IMG/VR virus record: IMGVR_UViG_3300020463_000016
Location: 1-64,000 of that record
Strand: one strand, 5' to 3'
Source of the DNA: a virus
DNA: 64,000 bases
Shown: positions 15,472 to 21,806 of the stretch, piece by piece
Layout of the letters: every line of letters begins with the position of its first letter
How positions within the stretch are numbered: position 1 is the first letter of the stretch
The notes under the pieces: model-generated
What the model was told of the DNA's origin: nothing
The model's input: the letters and a program-made list of their open reading frames with translations, nothing else
Databases searched by the model: none
Made by a program: the position numbers and the translations under genes

Positions 15472-15711
15472 TCAGTTTATTTTTTTATTCGCTTCTAAGA
15501 ATCCTCTTTCGTATTCTAGTTGTTTTTCTAGCTCAAGTATCCTGTCCTCAATTTCTGCTATTACAATTATCTTCTCATCTAGCCTGTCATGTACTAAATG
15601 AATCTCATCTTTAAGCGCAGTAAACTCTGCAAATATCCCACCGGCTGTAAATACAGCAACAATAAAGGATATTACGATAGATAAGTTGTTTTTAACAAAT
15701 GTATCAGGCAT
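15472..15711 (-). CDS. Single-span membrane protein with coiled coil (79 aa)
   Basis: One hydrophobic helix (residues 10-31) followed by a strongly helical, heptad-like region (32-75). First gene of the leftward unit, starting at the edge of the large divergent intergenic region. The layout suits an inner-membrane spanin-like or anchor protein, but the family is not recognised. Confidence 0.65.
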   Translation of the reverse strand: MPDTFVKNNLSIVISFIVAVFTAGGIFAEFTALKDEIHLVHDRLDEKIIVIAEIEDRILELEKQLEYERGFLEANKKIN

Positions 15712-15750
15712 ATTAATTAATTTTATTTCGTATATAGAAGTATTGTATTA

Positions 15751-15950
15751 CACATATGTATATGATAATCAAGTATATAGGAAAGTCAATATAAAATATA
15801 CCCCATATATGATAATAAACATATAGTTTTTCTACTAATTTAGTAACAATTACATATATTCGTCACATATATGACAATGACATTCCATTTTATTACAATA
15901 TATTGCAACATTGTCAATAATTTATAGTTATTATCACACATATGACAACA
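15751..15950 (+). repeat. Iteron-like ATGAYAAY repeats
   Basis: Four direct copies of the core ATGA(T/C)AA(T/C) at 15762, 15809, 15871 and 15942, spaced 47, 62 and 71 bases apart, each preceded by an AT-rich palindromic lead such as CATATATG or CATATG. A fifth core sits outside this block at 16089. Spacing is irregular, so this is unlike a CRISPR or satellite array and more like protein-binding sites. Confidence 0.5.
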
Positions 15951-16195
15951 ATTACTACATTTTATCACATTATATACATATATCTCTTGGATTATACATA
16001 TATATAACAATAATATATATTAATATTTTATAGTATTTACTTTACATTATTATATATTCAATGTTTATTAATGTTTATTAATAATATAATGACAATACTT
16101 TATATTACTTAAGTTATATTTATATATATATATAATATAGTGCAATATTTATAATTTGTGACATTTTAATAATATTTATATATATTTAATAAAAA

Positions 16196-16231
16196 GTACA
16201 CAACAATATATATATAAAAGTGATAATATAA
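16196..16231 (+). promoter_or_regulatory. Putative phage promoter, copy 1
   Basis: GTACACAACAAT at 16196 and GTGATAATATAA at 16220-16231; the two boxes start 24 bases apart, as in all five copies. Lies 42 bases before the ATG of the first rightward gene. The downstream box resembles an extended -10 (TGATAATAT); the upstream box does not resemble a sigma-70 -35 or the Bacteroidota TTTG element. Confidence 0.7.
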
Positions 16232-16272
16232 GTGTAATTAAAATAATAATAATCTTAATAAAAAAATATAAA

Positions 16273-16500
16273 ATGTCAAATTTAAAAAATTTAAAAACTA
16301 ATCACTATATTTCTAAAATATTAAAAGTTAAAAAATTAAAATTTAAAAATAATATTTACTTTGGATTTTTAATAAATGACTTAAATAATATAAAATTAAA
16401 AGATAAATTAGAAATAGAAAATGTTATAGAATTTAATTCAAAAGGTTTAACATTTATAAATAAAAAATATATACAAAATTCTACTTTAAATAATTTTTAA
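16273..16500 (+). CDS. Small basic hypothetical protein (75 aa)
   Basis: First gene of the rightward unit, behind promoter copy 1. Very Lys/Asn/Ile/Leu-rich because the region is extremely AT-rich. Pattern 'LKNLKTNHYISKILKVKKLK' then alternating strand-like segments; resembles no family I know. Starts after an A-rich leader without a Shine-Dalgarno sequence. Early expressed takeover protein is possible but only by position. Confidence 0.6.
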   Translation: MSNLKNLKTNHYISKILKVKKLKFKNNIYFGFLINDLNNIKLKDKLEIENVIEFNSKGLTFINKKYIQNSTLNNF

Positions 16501-16514
16501 AATAATATAAAAAA

Positions 16515-16550
16515 GTACACTACAAAGTTTATAAAAAAGTGATAATATAA
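16515..16550 (+). promoter_or_regulatory. Putative phage promoter, copy 2
   Basis: GTACACTACAAA at 16515 and GTGATAATATAA at 16539-16550, same 24-base offset as the other copies. The next ATG is at 16568, so the leader would be only about ten bases. Confidence 0.7.
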
Positions 16551-16567
16551 ATGTAAATAAAATAAAT

Positions 16568-16732
16568 ATGAAATATATAACTTATAAAATTAATAATGAT
16601 TTCTTTGAATTAGATTATAATAATTATAAAGAAGAAGAAAAAGAAATGTTAAAATATATTAAAAATAATAATATAAAAGATTTTAAAAAATTAGAAAATA
16701 ATAAAGATTATAAATATAATATATTTAAATAA
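16568..16732 (+). CDS. Small hypothetical protein (54 aa)
   Basis: ATG at 16568-16570, TAA at 16730-16732. Starts MKYITYKINNDFFELDYNN and continues with a mixed Lys/Glu/Asn helix. Placed directly behind promoter copy 2 with an A-rich leader (AAATAAAATAAAT). Not recognised. Confidence 0.55.
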   Translation: MKYITYKINNDFFELDYNNYKEEEKEMLKYIKNNNIKDFKKLENNKDYKYNIFK

Positions 16733-16853
16733 AAAATAATAATATAAAGTAGAGGATTTGAATAAACAATTTTCTGTAACTACTATAAAAACTGTTGAAT
16801 TAAATTAAATTAATTTTAAAATAAATAAAATAAAAATAAAATAAAATAAAAAA

Positions 16854-17051
16854 ATGATACAAAATAATTTTTCAGTACAAATTTACGACGGAGAAAGTGA
16901 TAATAAATTAGATATATTATATATAAATAATATTATAAATTTAGATGATAATGACAATGATTTTACTAGAAAATTTGAAGAAGAATTATTAGATGAAGAA
17001 TTAAAATTTGAAGGATATAATATAAGTGAAATATATTATTCAATACTATAA
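16854..17051 (+). CDS. Small acidic hypothetical protein (65 aa)
   Basis: Strongly acidic (residues 14-57 rich in Asp and Glu, for example 'LDDNDNDFTRKFEEELLDEE'). The 120 bases before it are non-coding and AT-rich. Acidic small early phage proteins often act as DNA mimics or inhibitors of host proteins; here that is only a possibility from charge and position. Confidence 0.55.
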   Translation: MIQNNFSVQIYDGESDNKLDILYINNIINLDDNDNDFTRKFEEELLDEELKFEGYNISEIYYSIL

Positions 17052-17069
17052 TAAATAAAAATAAAAAAT

Positions 17070-17282
17070 ATGAAAAGATTCCATTGGAATGTAGAAACTT
17101 TAGATTTTTTTCAACTATTAAAAAATAGTGAAGGAAATGAAAAAATGAAACAAAGTGTAGAAATGTTTGTTTATAATGAATGTGATTTAGAAAATAATGA
17201 AAGTTATGAAGATTTAATTAAAGATTTATTATATCAAATTGAAAATACAACTTTAGAAGAAATAGAAAATTTAAAAAAATAA
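17070..17282 (+). CDS. Small acidic hypothetical protein (70 aa)
   Basis: Begins MKRFHWNVETLDFFQLLKN and is helical and acidic toward the C-terminus. A-rich leader, no Shine-Dalgarno. Unrecognised; part of the promoter-proximal early cluster. Confidence 0.55.
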   Translation: MKRFHWNVETLDFFQLLKNSEGNEKMKQSVEMFVYNECDLENNESYEDLIKDLLYQIENTTLEEIENLKK

Positions 17283-17285
17283 AAT

Positions 17286-17423
17286 ATGAATAATGAAATG
17301 TTAAAAAGAATTTATGATGAATTAATAATTTTACATGATTTCTATAATGATTTAAATGATAAAGATGGATTAAGAAATGTAAGTTTCTTATTAGATGAAT
17401 TAAATAAAAATATAAAAGAATAA
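17286..17423 (+). CDS. Small hypothetical protein (45 aa)
   Basis: ATG at 17286-17288, TAA at 17421-17423. Sequence starts MNNEMLKRIYDELIILHDFY and looks like a single helical hairpin. Three bases after the previous stop and four before the next start, so it fits the operon spacing. Unrecognised. Confidence 0.5.
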   Translation: MNNEMLKRIYDELIILHDFYNDLNDKDGLRNVSFLLDELNKNIKE

Positions 17424-17427
17424 AAAT

Positions 17428-17754
17428 ATGACACAAGAACAAATTGATAGAAATGAATTAATAAAATTTATTTTAAAATATGATCCAGAAAGAGATTTAG
17501 AATTTTTAAAAATCCAATCTCATATGGAATTAGAAGATATAAAAGAAACAACAAGAGATATGTATCTAAAAATTAAACCAAAAGTAAAAAGTGTTGATGA
17601 CTTTGATTTAGATACTTATATTGATTTCAATAAAATAGTTGATGATTTTGAATTAGATAGTGGTGATTTATCTCCAGAAGATTTTTATAAATTACATGAA
17701 ATCTTTGAAACATTTATAACAACAAATAAAAATGAAAATCAATTTAGAAGATAA
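17428..17754 (+). CDS. Acidic helical hypothetical protein (108 aa)
   Basis: Asp/Glu-rich throughout, with 'PKVKSVDDFDLDTYIDFNKI' and 'DDFELDSGDLSPEDFYKLHE' forming two related acidic segments. No enzyme motif. Fits the same early-cluster pattern as its neighbours. Confidence 0.6.
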   Translation: MTQEQIDRNELIKFILKYDPERDLEFLKIQSHMELEDIKETTRDMYLKIKPKVKSVDDFDLDTYIDFNKIVDDFELDSGDLSPEDFYKLHEIFETFITTNKNENQFRR

Positions 17755-17780
17755 TAAATAATATATAAAAAATAAATAAT

Positions 17781-17921
17781 ATGATTATAATAAATAAAAT
17801 AACAGGTAGAGATGTTTCCAAAGAGTATTTAGGATTAATGCAAGGAATAATAACAAATGAAGAATTTGAAACAATTACATTAACTCCGGGAAAAATTGGA
17901 AGTTGTGAATTATTTAATTAA
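17781..17921 (+). CDS. Small hypothetical protein (46 aa)
   Basis: ATG at 17781-17783, TAA at 17919-17921. Starts MIIINKITGRDVSKEYLG; ends GKIGSCELFN. The stop lies just before promoter copy 3. Unrecognised. Confidence 0.5.
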   Translation: MIIINKITGRDVSKEYLGLMQGIITNEEFETITLTPGKIGSCELFN

Positions 17922-17923
17922 AA

Positions 17924-17959
17924 GTACACAACAAAAAAAATTAATAAGTGATAATATAA
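17924..17959 (+). promoter_or_regulatory. Putative phage promoter, copy 3
   Basis: GTACACAACAAA at 17924 and GTGATAATATAA at 17948-17959, again 24 bases apart. The next ATG is at 17970, leaving a leader of only a few bases if the right-hand box is a -10 element. Base composition of the genes becomes noticeably less AT-extreme downstream of here. Confidence 0.7.
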
Positions 17960-17969
17960 TAAAATAAAT

Positions 17970-18161
17970 ATGGTACAATTAACAAAACAAATGATTGATG
18001 ATAAATTAAAGCAAATTGCTATACATGAAAACCGATTTGGTGAATGTACAATGACTCGAGCAATGAAAAAATATTGCACAAATGAAAAGTACAGACAAAA
18101 TGTAAAAGATTTTAACAAAGCAAGTATTGAAACTATTAAAAATTATATAAGATATGTATAG
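17970..18161 (+). CDS. Small basic hypothetical protein (63 aa)
   Basis: Behind promoter copy 3. Starts MVQLTKQMIDDKLKQIAIHE; contains 'GECTMTRAMKKYC' with two Cys. Overlaps the next gene by eight bases. Unrecognised. Confidence 0.55.
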   Translation: MVQLTKQMIDDKLKQIAIHENRFGECTMTRAMKKYCTNEKYRQNVKDFNKASIETIKNYIRYV

Positions 18162-18471
18162 AGATGATTTAGTATATGAGTTTAACGATGATATGTGGAG
18201 TTTATATCATGATGGTACAATTAATGATAGCGATGATTTCACAAGAGAAACGCATCAGTGGTTAGAAAATAAAGTAATATACAGAGATGATTGTAAAAAA
18301 TATTGTAATGAATTAGATGCAGATATATTTGAAGATCATCATATATTTGGTCGTGCAAATAACTGGTTTGAAGCAGGTTACAACGCTGTTTGGGATTTGT
18401 TACATGATCATGATGATGCATTAAATTATAACGAAATGAAAGCACAAGAATATGAAGCTGAAAATGCATAA
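18154..18471 (+). CDS. Acidic hypothetical protein (105 aa)
   Basis: Asp/Glu/His/Tyr/Trp-rich ('WSLYHDGTINDSDDFTRETH', 'DHHIFGRANNWFEAGYNAVW'). No motif I can assign. The next small gene starts inside its last codons (ATG at 18464), consistent with translational coupling. Confidence 0.6.
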   Translation: MYRDDLVYEFNDDMWSLYHDGTINDSDDFTRETHQWLENKVIYRDDCKKYCNELDADIFEDHHIFGRANNWFEAGYNAVWDLLHDHDDALNYNEMKAQEYEAENA

Positions 18472-18574
18472 AGTTTGGAGATTATACTTATTAGATAATA
18501 AAAGTATAACTGAAATAAGTAAAGAATTAAATATAACAAAAAATAAATTAAAATTAAAATACGGATTAAAATGA
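18464..18574 (+). CDS. Small HTH-like protein (36 aa)
   Basis: ATG at 18464-18466, TGA at 18572-18574. 'VWRLYLLDNKSITEISKELN' followed by 'ITKNKLKLKYG' fits a minimal helix-turn-helix (as in region 4 of sigma factors or resolvase tails). At 36 residues it would be the DNA-binding unit alone. Overlaps both neighbours, so translation is plausible. Confidence 0.5.
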   Translation: MHKVWRLYLLDNKSITEISKELNITKNKLKLKYGLK

Positions 18575-18699
18575 GAAAATTAGAAATGACTATTAGAATT
18601 GTTGCATTAACTTTTATATTGCCCAGTATATTTATTATTATGTACCACGGTGTATATCTAAATAAATTTACATTATATAATGTAGGAGGTGCAATATGA
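18571..18699 (+). CDS. Small single-span membrane protein (42 aa)
   Basis: ATG overlaps the previous stop as ATGA; the stop overlaps the next ATG the same way. A hydrophobic helix (about residues 7-27) with a basic N-terminus. Unrecognised small inner-membrane peptide; early membrane peptides in phages can exclude competitors or modify the host envelope, but that is speculation here. Confidence 0.5.
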   Translation: MRKLEMTIRIVALTFILPSIFIIMYHGVYLNKFTLYNVGGAI

Positions 18700-18893
18700 A
18701 TTTAAAAAGAATTAAAGAATTAAGAAATATTACGCATGATGCACAAACTAAAATGGATCTTATTAGCAAAAGAATTATGCAAGGTGGTTTATCACTCGAT
18801 CAACAAATACTACACCTTGATAATTTTACTGCAAATCAAACCAGACATATGCTTAGTAATGAAGAACTAATTAAATTATTAAAAAATGAATAA
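18696..18893 (+). CDS. Small helical hypothetical protein (65 aa)
   Basis: Basic N-terminus 'MNLKRIKELRNITHDAQTKM' and helical throughout. This start is preceded by AGGAGGTGCAATATG-like sequence ('GGAGGT' at 18684-18689), one of the few Shine-Dalgarno-like sites in the window. Unrecognised. Confidence 0.55.
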   Translation: MNLKRIKELRNITHDAQTKMDLISKRIMQGGLSLDQQILHLDNFTANQTRHMLSNEELIKLLKNE

Positions 18894-19068
18894 ACAAGAA
18901 GCAATACAAAATTTAGCTGATGAAATTGCACCGGTTATTAGTGAACAAATCCAAGAAACAATTGCATGGCAAACAGATGGCCATGAATATACTGAACATT
19001 TATCAGGCGATAGATATATAGAATTTGTAAATGAATTAAGAAATAAAATAATACAAGATTTATTATGA
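18886..19068 (+). CDS. Small acidic helical protein (60 aa)
   Basis: Starts MNKQEAIQNLADEIAPVISE; a mostly alpha-helical, acidic protein with 'EHLSGDRYIEFVNELRNKI'. Overlaps the previous gene by eight bases. Unrecognised. Confidence 0.55.
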   Translation: MNKQEAIQNLADEIAPVISEQIQETIAWQTDGHEYTEHLSGDRYIEFVNELRNKIIQDLL

Positions 19069-19169
19069 AAAGTACACAACAAAATAATTTAGCAAGTGAT
19101 AATATAAGTGAAGAAATTAATGAAATGTTTCTTGAATTACAAATAAATAAAACAGATTATAATGAATAA
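19065..19169 (+). CDS. Small ORF containing promoter copy 4 (34 aa)
   Basis: ATG at 19065-19067 overlaps the previous stop as ATGA; TAA at 19167-19169 overlaps the next gene. The reading frame begins MKSTQQNNLASDNISEE and its first 15 codons are the promoter motif itself. It may be translated, or it may be an accidental frame over a promoter. I keep it with low confidence. Confidence 0.35.
   Translation: MKSTQQNNLASDNISEEINEMFLELQINKTDYNE
19072..19107 (+). promoter_or_regulatory. Putative phage promoter, copy 4
   Basis: GTACACAACAAA at 19072 and GTGATAATATAA at 19096-19107, with the constant 24-base offset. Sits just after the stop of the 60-residue gene and would serve the genes from 19162 onward. 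Confidence 0.65.
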
Positions 19170-19395
19170 ACAAAACACAAAACTAGAAAACTATCTAGAA
19201 TTAAAACAAAAGTATGACAGAATGCAAAACTTAGTTGATAGCTGGGCCTTTGATTACTCGATTGAAAAGCTAAAGCCTTTGCTTGATGATGGCTTTGAAG
19301 GTAATGATTTAATTGAATATTTTACTATTAGATTAATTGATTACATTGAAAACAAATATGAACCAACAAAACCAACTGAAGATGGCGGGAAATAA
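19162..19395 (+). CDS. Helical hypothetical protein (77 aa)
   Basis: Starts MNKQNTKLENYLELKQKYDR; amphipathic helices, Trp and Asp in the middle ('LVDSWAFDYSIEKLKPLLDD'). First gene with an unambiguous start after promoter copy 4. Unrecognised. Confidence 0.6.
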   Translation: MNKQNTKLENYLELKQKYDRMQNLVDSWAFDYSIEKLKPLLDDGFEGNDLIEYFTIRLIDYIENKYEPTKPTEDGGK

Positions 19396-19528
19396 ATTTA
19401 ACACAGAATTTGCTATACACAGACCAGATCGTTACAGAATACAATTTCAAGATCAAGATGGTGTTGTGCAAAGTATGAACGGCACACCAATGCAAGTATT
19501 AAATTATATACTAAACCAACAATTATGA
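19382..19528 (+). CDS. Small hypothetical protein (48 aa)
   Basis: The ATG at 19382 (MAGNKFNTEFAIHRPDRYRI) overlaps the preceding stop region and gives a compact, beta-like protein; a longer in-frame start at 19337 would overlap the previous gene much more and is less likely. Segment 'DRYRIQFQDQDGVVQSMNG' suggests a small strand-turn-strand fold. Unrecognised. Confidence 0.55.
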   Translation: MAGNKFNTEFAIHRPDRYRIQFQDQDGVVQSMNGTPMQVLNYILNQQL

Positions 19529-19716
19529 AATATTGTAGATGTGGCGAAATAATGCCACAAGCAAGAATTGATCTTGGCTATAATAAATGTGTGCAATGCT
19601 CTGATACACAATTATATAGTTATGTACCAATCATTGCAAACAAACAAGTACTCGAAGTACAAATCGTTGATCAAGCTACAAGTGCGAATGTGCACAGAGC
19701 TTGGCGACGTAAATAG
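19525..19716 (+). CDS. Small zinc-ribbon-like protein (63 aa)
   Basis: Cys4, Cys6, Cys22 and Cys25 form a CxC...CxxC pattern (YCRCGEIMPQARIDLGYNKC then VQC). Order and spacing recall the C-terminal zinc finger of DksA/TraR proteins, which contact RNA polymerase, but the first pair is CxC not CxxC and the coiled coil is absent, so the assignment is weak. ATG overlaps the previous stop as ATGA; its stop touches the tRNA-like element. Confidence 0.6.
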   Translation: MKYCRCGEIMPQARIDLGYNKCVQCSDTQLYSYVPIIANKQVLEVQIVDQATSANVHRAWRRK

Positions 19717-19795
19717 GGCGTGACGGGTAAGTGCAAACAAAGTTCTAGAATTAGTACACTATTTGCAAACGGAGGTTCGACTCCTCCCACGTCCA
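19716..19795 (+). tRNA. tRNA-like sequence, acceptor and T arms only
   Basis: The ends GGGCGTG (19716-19722) and CACGTCC (19788-19794) pair over seven bases, and GGAGG-TTCGACT-CCTCC (19771-19787) is a perfect T arm. The 48 bases between (usually 40-44) do not give a normal D arm or anticodon arm, and the conserved U8 is missing. The best internal pairing is TGCAAA with TTTGCA. TTGCAAA, the usual tRNA-Cys(GCA) anticodon loop, abuts the T arm. No CCA is encoded. Either a decayed tRNA or an unusual tRNA-like RNA. Confidence 0.4.
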
Positions 19796-19797
19796 CT

Positions 19798-19870
19798 AGC
19801 GCGGTAGAGCAGTGGCCAGCTCGCAGGGCTCATAACCCTGAGGTCGGAGGTTCGAATCCTTCCCGCGCAA
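19798..19870 (+). tRNA. Initiator-type tRNA-Met (CAT)
   Basis: Full cloverleaf: acceptor AGCGCGG/CCGCGCA with an A1-A72 mismatch, D stem GAGC/GCTC with the A11-U24 pair, anticodon arm CAGGG-CTCATAA-CCCTG with anticodon CAT, T arm GGAGG-TTCGAAT-CCTTC (one G-T pair), discriminator A. The unpaired 1-72 position and three consecutive G-C pairs next to the anticodon loop are the classical marks of bacterial initiator tRNA. CCA is not encoded (CTA follows). Confidence 0.93.
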
Positions 19871-19883
19871 CTAAATTAAAATT

Positions 19884-20153
19884 ATGACTAAAGAACAAAT
19901 TGACTTAAGAATTGAATCAAAGCTGATTGGCAAAATGGCTAATCACAGATTAATGGTACGTGATCTATTTAGAAAACGACATAGAGGTGCATTTCCAGAA
20001 TTAAATTCTCACCAATGCATGTACCATGTAAACGAATTACGTGCATGGCTTAGAATAGCACAACTTATTGATGAAGCTAAATATAGAATGCCAAGTTGTC
20101 CAGCTGAACCTTATGAAACTCATTATGCAAAACAATTAACTAAAAATAAATAA
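19884..20153 (+). CDS. Basic helical hypothetical protein (89 aa)
   Basis: First gene after the tRNA. Arg/His/Met-rich: 'MVRDLFRKRHRGAFPELNSH' and 'HVNELRAWLRIAQLIDEAKY'. Could be a small nucleic-acid-binding protein by charge. No family recognised. Confidence 0.6.
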   Translation: MTKEQIDLRIESKLIGKMANHRLMVRDLFRKRHRGAFPELNSHQCMYHVNELRAWLRIAQLIDEAKYRMPSCPAEPYETHYAKQLTKNK

Positions 20154-20155
20154 AT

Positions 20156-20479
20156 ATGACTGCAATTGAAAAATTACAACAAAAATTAGACATTGAAATT
20201 ATGGATTTCAATTCAAATCATACACACTATGATTTAGAAATTAGTACACGTATGACGGCTGACGGCTACGATGTATACGTTATGACAAATAGCTCATTTG
20301 AAAATCAAATTGATTGGGAAAATGATGTTTACTATTATCAACCATCATTTGATGACATTATGTCACGTATAATGGAATTAGACCCCGGTGATAAAGTGTA
20401 TACAGATGATCTAGAAGAGTACTTCCCTGATTATGAAATTGAACAATGGATTAATGATAACGAAGACGCTGATGACTAG
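20156..20479 (+). CDS. Acidic hypothetical protein (107 aa)
   Basis: Predicted alpha/beta with a very acidic C-terminal half (DLEEYFPDYEIEQWINDNED). Contains 'YDLEISTRMTADGYDVYVMT', a likely beta hairpin. Net charge strongly negative. Unrecognised. Confidence 0.6.
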   Translation: MTAIEKLQQKLDIEIMDFNSNHTHYDLEISTRMTADGYDVYVMTNSSFENQIDWENDVYYYQPSFDDIMSRIMELDPGDKVYTDDLEEYFPDYEIEQWINDNEDADD

Positions 20480-20741
20480 TGAACAATTAGAAGAGCTTGC
20501 GCGACTTATTGCAACTAAAGTAATAAATGCATTGAGAGAACCATTACCAGATCCTACATTTCATACAGAAATTGATCAATTTGGTAATATAAAATACTTT
20601 GATCGCAAAGAAATAATTGAATTACAATTAAAACAATTAAGTGAACAACGTGAAAAATTATTAAATGAAGAAAAATATGAATTATTAATTGAACTTGAAG
20701 AAATATATGACAAACTTAAAAAAGAATATGACAACCTTTAA
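20472..20741 (+). CDS. Helical hypothetical protein (89 aa)
   Basis: The ATG at 20472 (MTSEQLEELARLIATKVINA) overlaps the previous stop; an in-frame start at 20433 would overlap further. The C-terminal 45 residues are a Lys/Glu-rich coiled coil. Ends inside the ligase start. Unrecognised. Confidence 0.6.
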   Translation: MTSEQLEELARLIATKVINALREPLPDPTFHTEIDQFGNIKYFDRKEIIELQLKQLSEQREKLLNEEKYELLIELEEIYDKLKKEYDNL

Positions 20742-21564
20742 ACCTATGCTGGCACACCCAGTATCAAAACAAATTAATTGGAAAAATGAAACACACTTTA
20801 TTCAACCAAAGCTTGATGGCGTGCGATGTGTTATTACAAGATACGGAGCTTATAGCAGAAACAACAAGCAGTTCCACAATTGTAAGCATATACTCACTGA
20901 GCTTAAACCACTCTTTGCCGATAATCCTTATCTTATTCTTGACGGCGAGCTTTATAATCATAAGTTCAAAAACAATTTTAATAAAATAATTTCTCTTGTG
21001 CGTAAACAAAAACCTACACAACAAGATAAATTTGAAGCAGCAAGTTATCTGCAATTCCATTGCTACGATTTATTTTCTGGTCATCTAAAGTTTATTGATC
21101 GTACACTTGCTATTACAAATCTTAAAAGCAAATACGGCCTTAAGTTTACTCATAGTGTCAATACTAAAGTAGTATTTAATGATAAACAACTAAACAAATA
21201 CCACAAACAAAACAAAGCGAACGGCTACGAAGGCTCAATGCTTAGAACAAACAGCTTATATGAACAAAAACGAAGTTACACATTGCAAAAAATTAAAGAC
21301 TGGTCGGACACCGAGATCACAATCACTAATTATATTGAAGGCAAAGGCAAATTCAAAAATGGCCTTGGCAAATTTATCGGTGTTGATTCAGACGATAGGC
21401 TAGTTGAAGTACCTTGGCCATCACTTACAATACTTGATCGTCAAGGTATATGGCACAACAGAGCAGCCTATATTGGCAAACAACTAACCTTTGAGTATTT
21501 TGAGCGCACACCATCGGGTGCATATCGTTTTCCTCGAGCTAAAGCAATGCGCAGTTATGAGTAA
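20728..21564 (+). CDS. ATP-dependent DNA ligase (278 aa)
   Basis: Seals nicks during phage replication. From the ATG at 20728: motif I 'QPKLDGVR' with the adenylated Lys28; motif III 'LDGELY' (71-76) with Glu74; motif IV 'YEGSMLR' (167-173) with Glu168; motif V 'LQKIKDW' (186-192) with Lys188 and Lys190. A C-terminal OB domain follows ('EGKGKFKNGLGKFIGV'). An in-frame ATG at 20689 would add 13 residues but lies within the preceding gene. Length matches compact T7-type ligases lacking extra DNA-binding domains. Confidence 0.95.
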   Translation: MTTFKPMLAHPVSKQINWKNETHFIQPKLDGVRCVITRYGAYSRNNKQFHNCKHILTELKPLFADNPYLILDGELYNHKFKNNFNKIISLVRKQKPTQQDKFEAASYLQFHCYDLFSGHLKFIDRTLAITNLKSKYGLKFTHSVNTKVVFNDKQLNKYHKQNKANGYEGSMLRTNSLYEQKRSYTLQKIKDWSDTEITITNYIEGKGKFKNGLGKFIGVDSDDRLVEVPWPSLTILDRQGIWHNRAAYIGKQLTFEYFERTPSGAYRFPRAKAMRSYE

Positions 21565-21643
21565 ACTTATTTGGGAATTATATAACACAAATCAAATTAG
21601 CGAAGAAGTCGCACATACATTATTAGATAAACTATATGAATAA
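21557..21643 (+). CDS. Very small hypothetical protein (28 aa)
   Basis: ATG at 21557-21559 inside the ligase end, TAA at 21641-21643. MSKLIWELYNTNQISEEVAH then LLDKLYE: one amphipathic helix pair. Overlaps both neighbours in the ATG/stop style of this operon, the only support for it. Confidence 0.4.
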   Translation: MSKLIWELYNTNQISEEVAHTLLDKLYE

Positions 21644-21806
21644 AGCAATTAGATTAACAAATGCGGACGGCAAAACAACAAAATTCAAACCATATCAAAT
21701 AGGTAATTTACCTAAAAGCTTTGATAAAAATAAAGATAAATATTTTAATAAAGCTGGTATTACTTATATTGAAGAAAAAGAGGCCCATTGGTCTAGCTTC
21801 TTATGA
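21636..21806 (+). CDS. Small hypothetical protein (56 aa)
   Basis: ATG at 21636-21638 overlaps the preceding stop; TGA at 21804-21806 overlaps the next ATG. Starts MNKAIRLTNADGKTTKFKPY; basic. Unrecognised. Confidence 0.5.
   Translation: MNKAIRLTNADGKTTKFKPYQIGNLPKSFDKNKDKYFNKAGITYIEEKEAHWSSFL

Larger units (their letters stand above)
15712..16272. other. Divergent AT-rich intergenic region; candidate origin/regulatory region
   Basis: About 560 bases with no credible gene, separating leftward from rightward genes. Almost entirely A and T. It contains repeated cores ATGATAAT or ATGACAAY at 15762-15769, 15809-15816, 15871-15878, 15942-15949 and 16089-16096, four of them preceded by CATATG- or TATATG-like sequence. 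There is also an inverted core (ATTGTCAAT, 15910-15918), a palindrome CAATATATTG at 15896-15905, and a tandem 10-base repeat (ATGTTTATTA twice) at 16061-16080. The first copy of the putative promoter lies at its right end. Fits an origin of replication and/or operator region; not proven. Confidence 0.6.

Noticed and set aside
15751-15950. CRISPR array
   Set aside because: Repeats are about 8-16 bases with irregular spacing and no conserved spacer length, so they look like protein-binding sites.
16742-16801. A 16-codon TTG-started frame before the 65-residue gene
   Set aside because: Too short and lacks the A-rich start context used by the neighbours.
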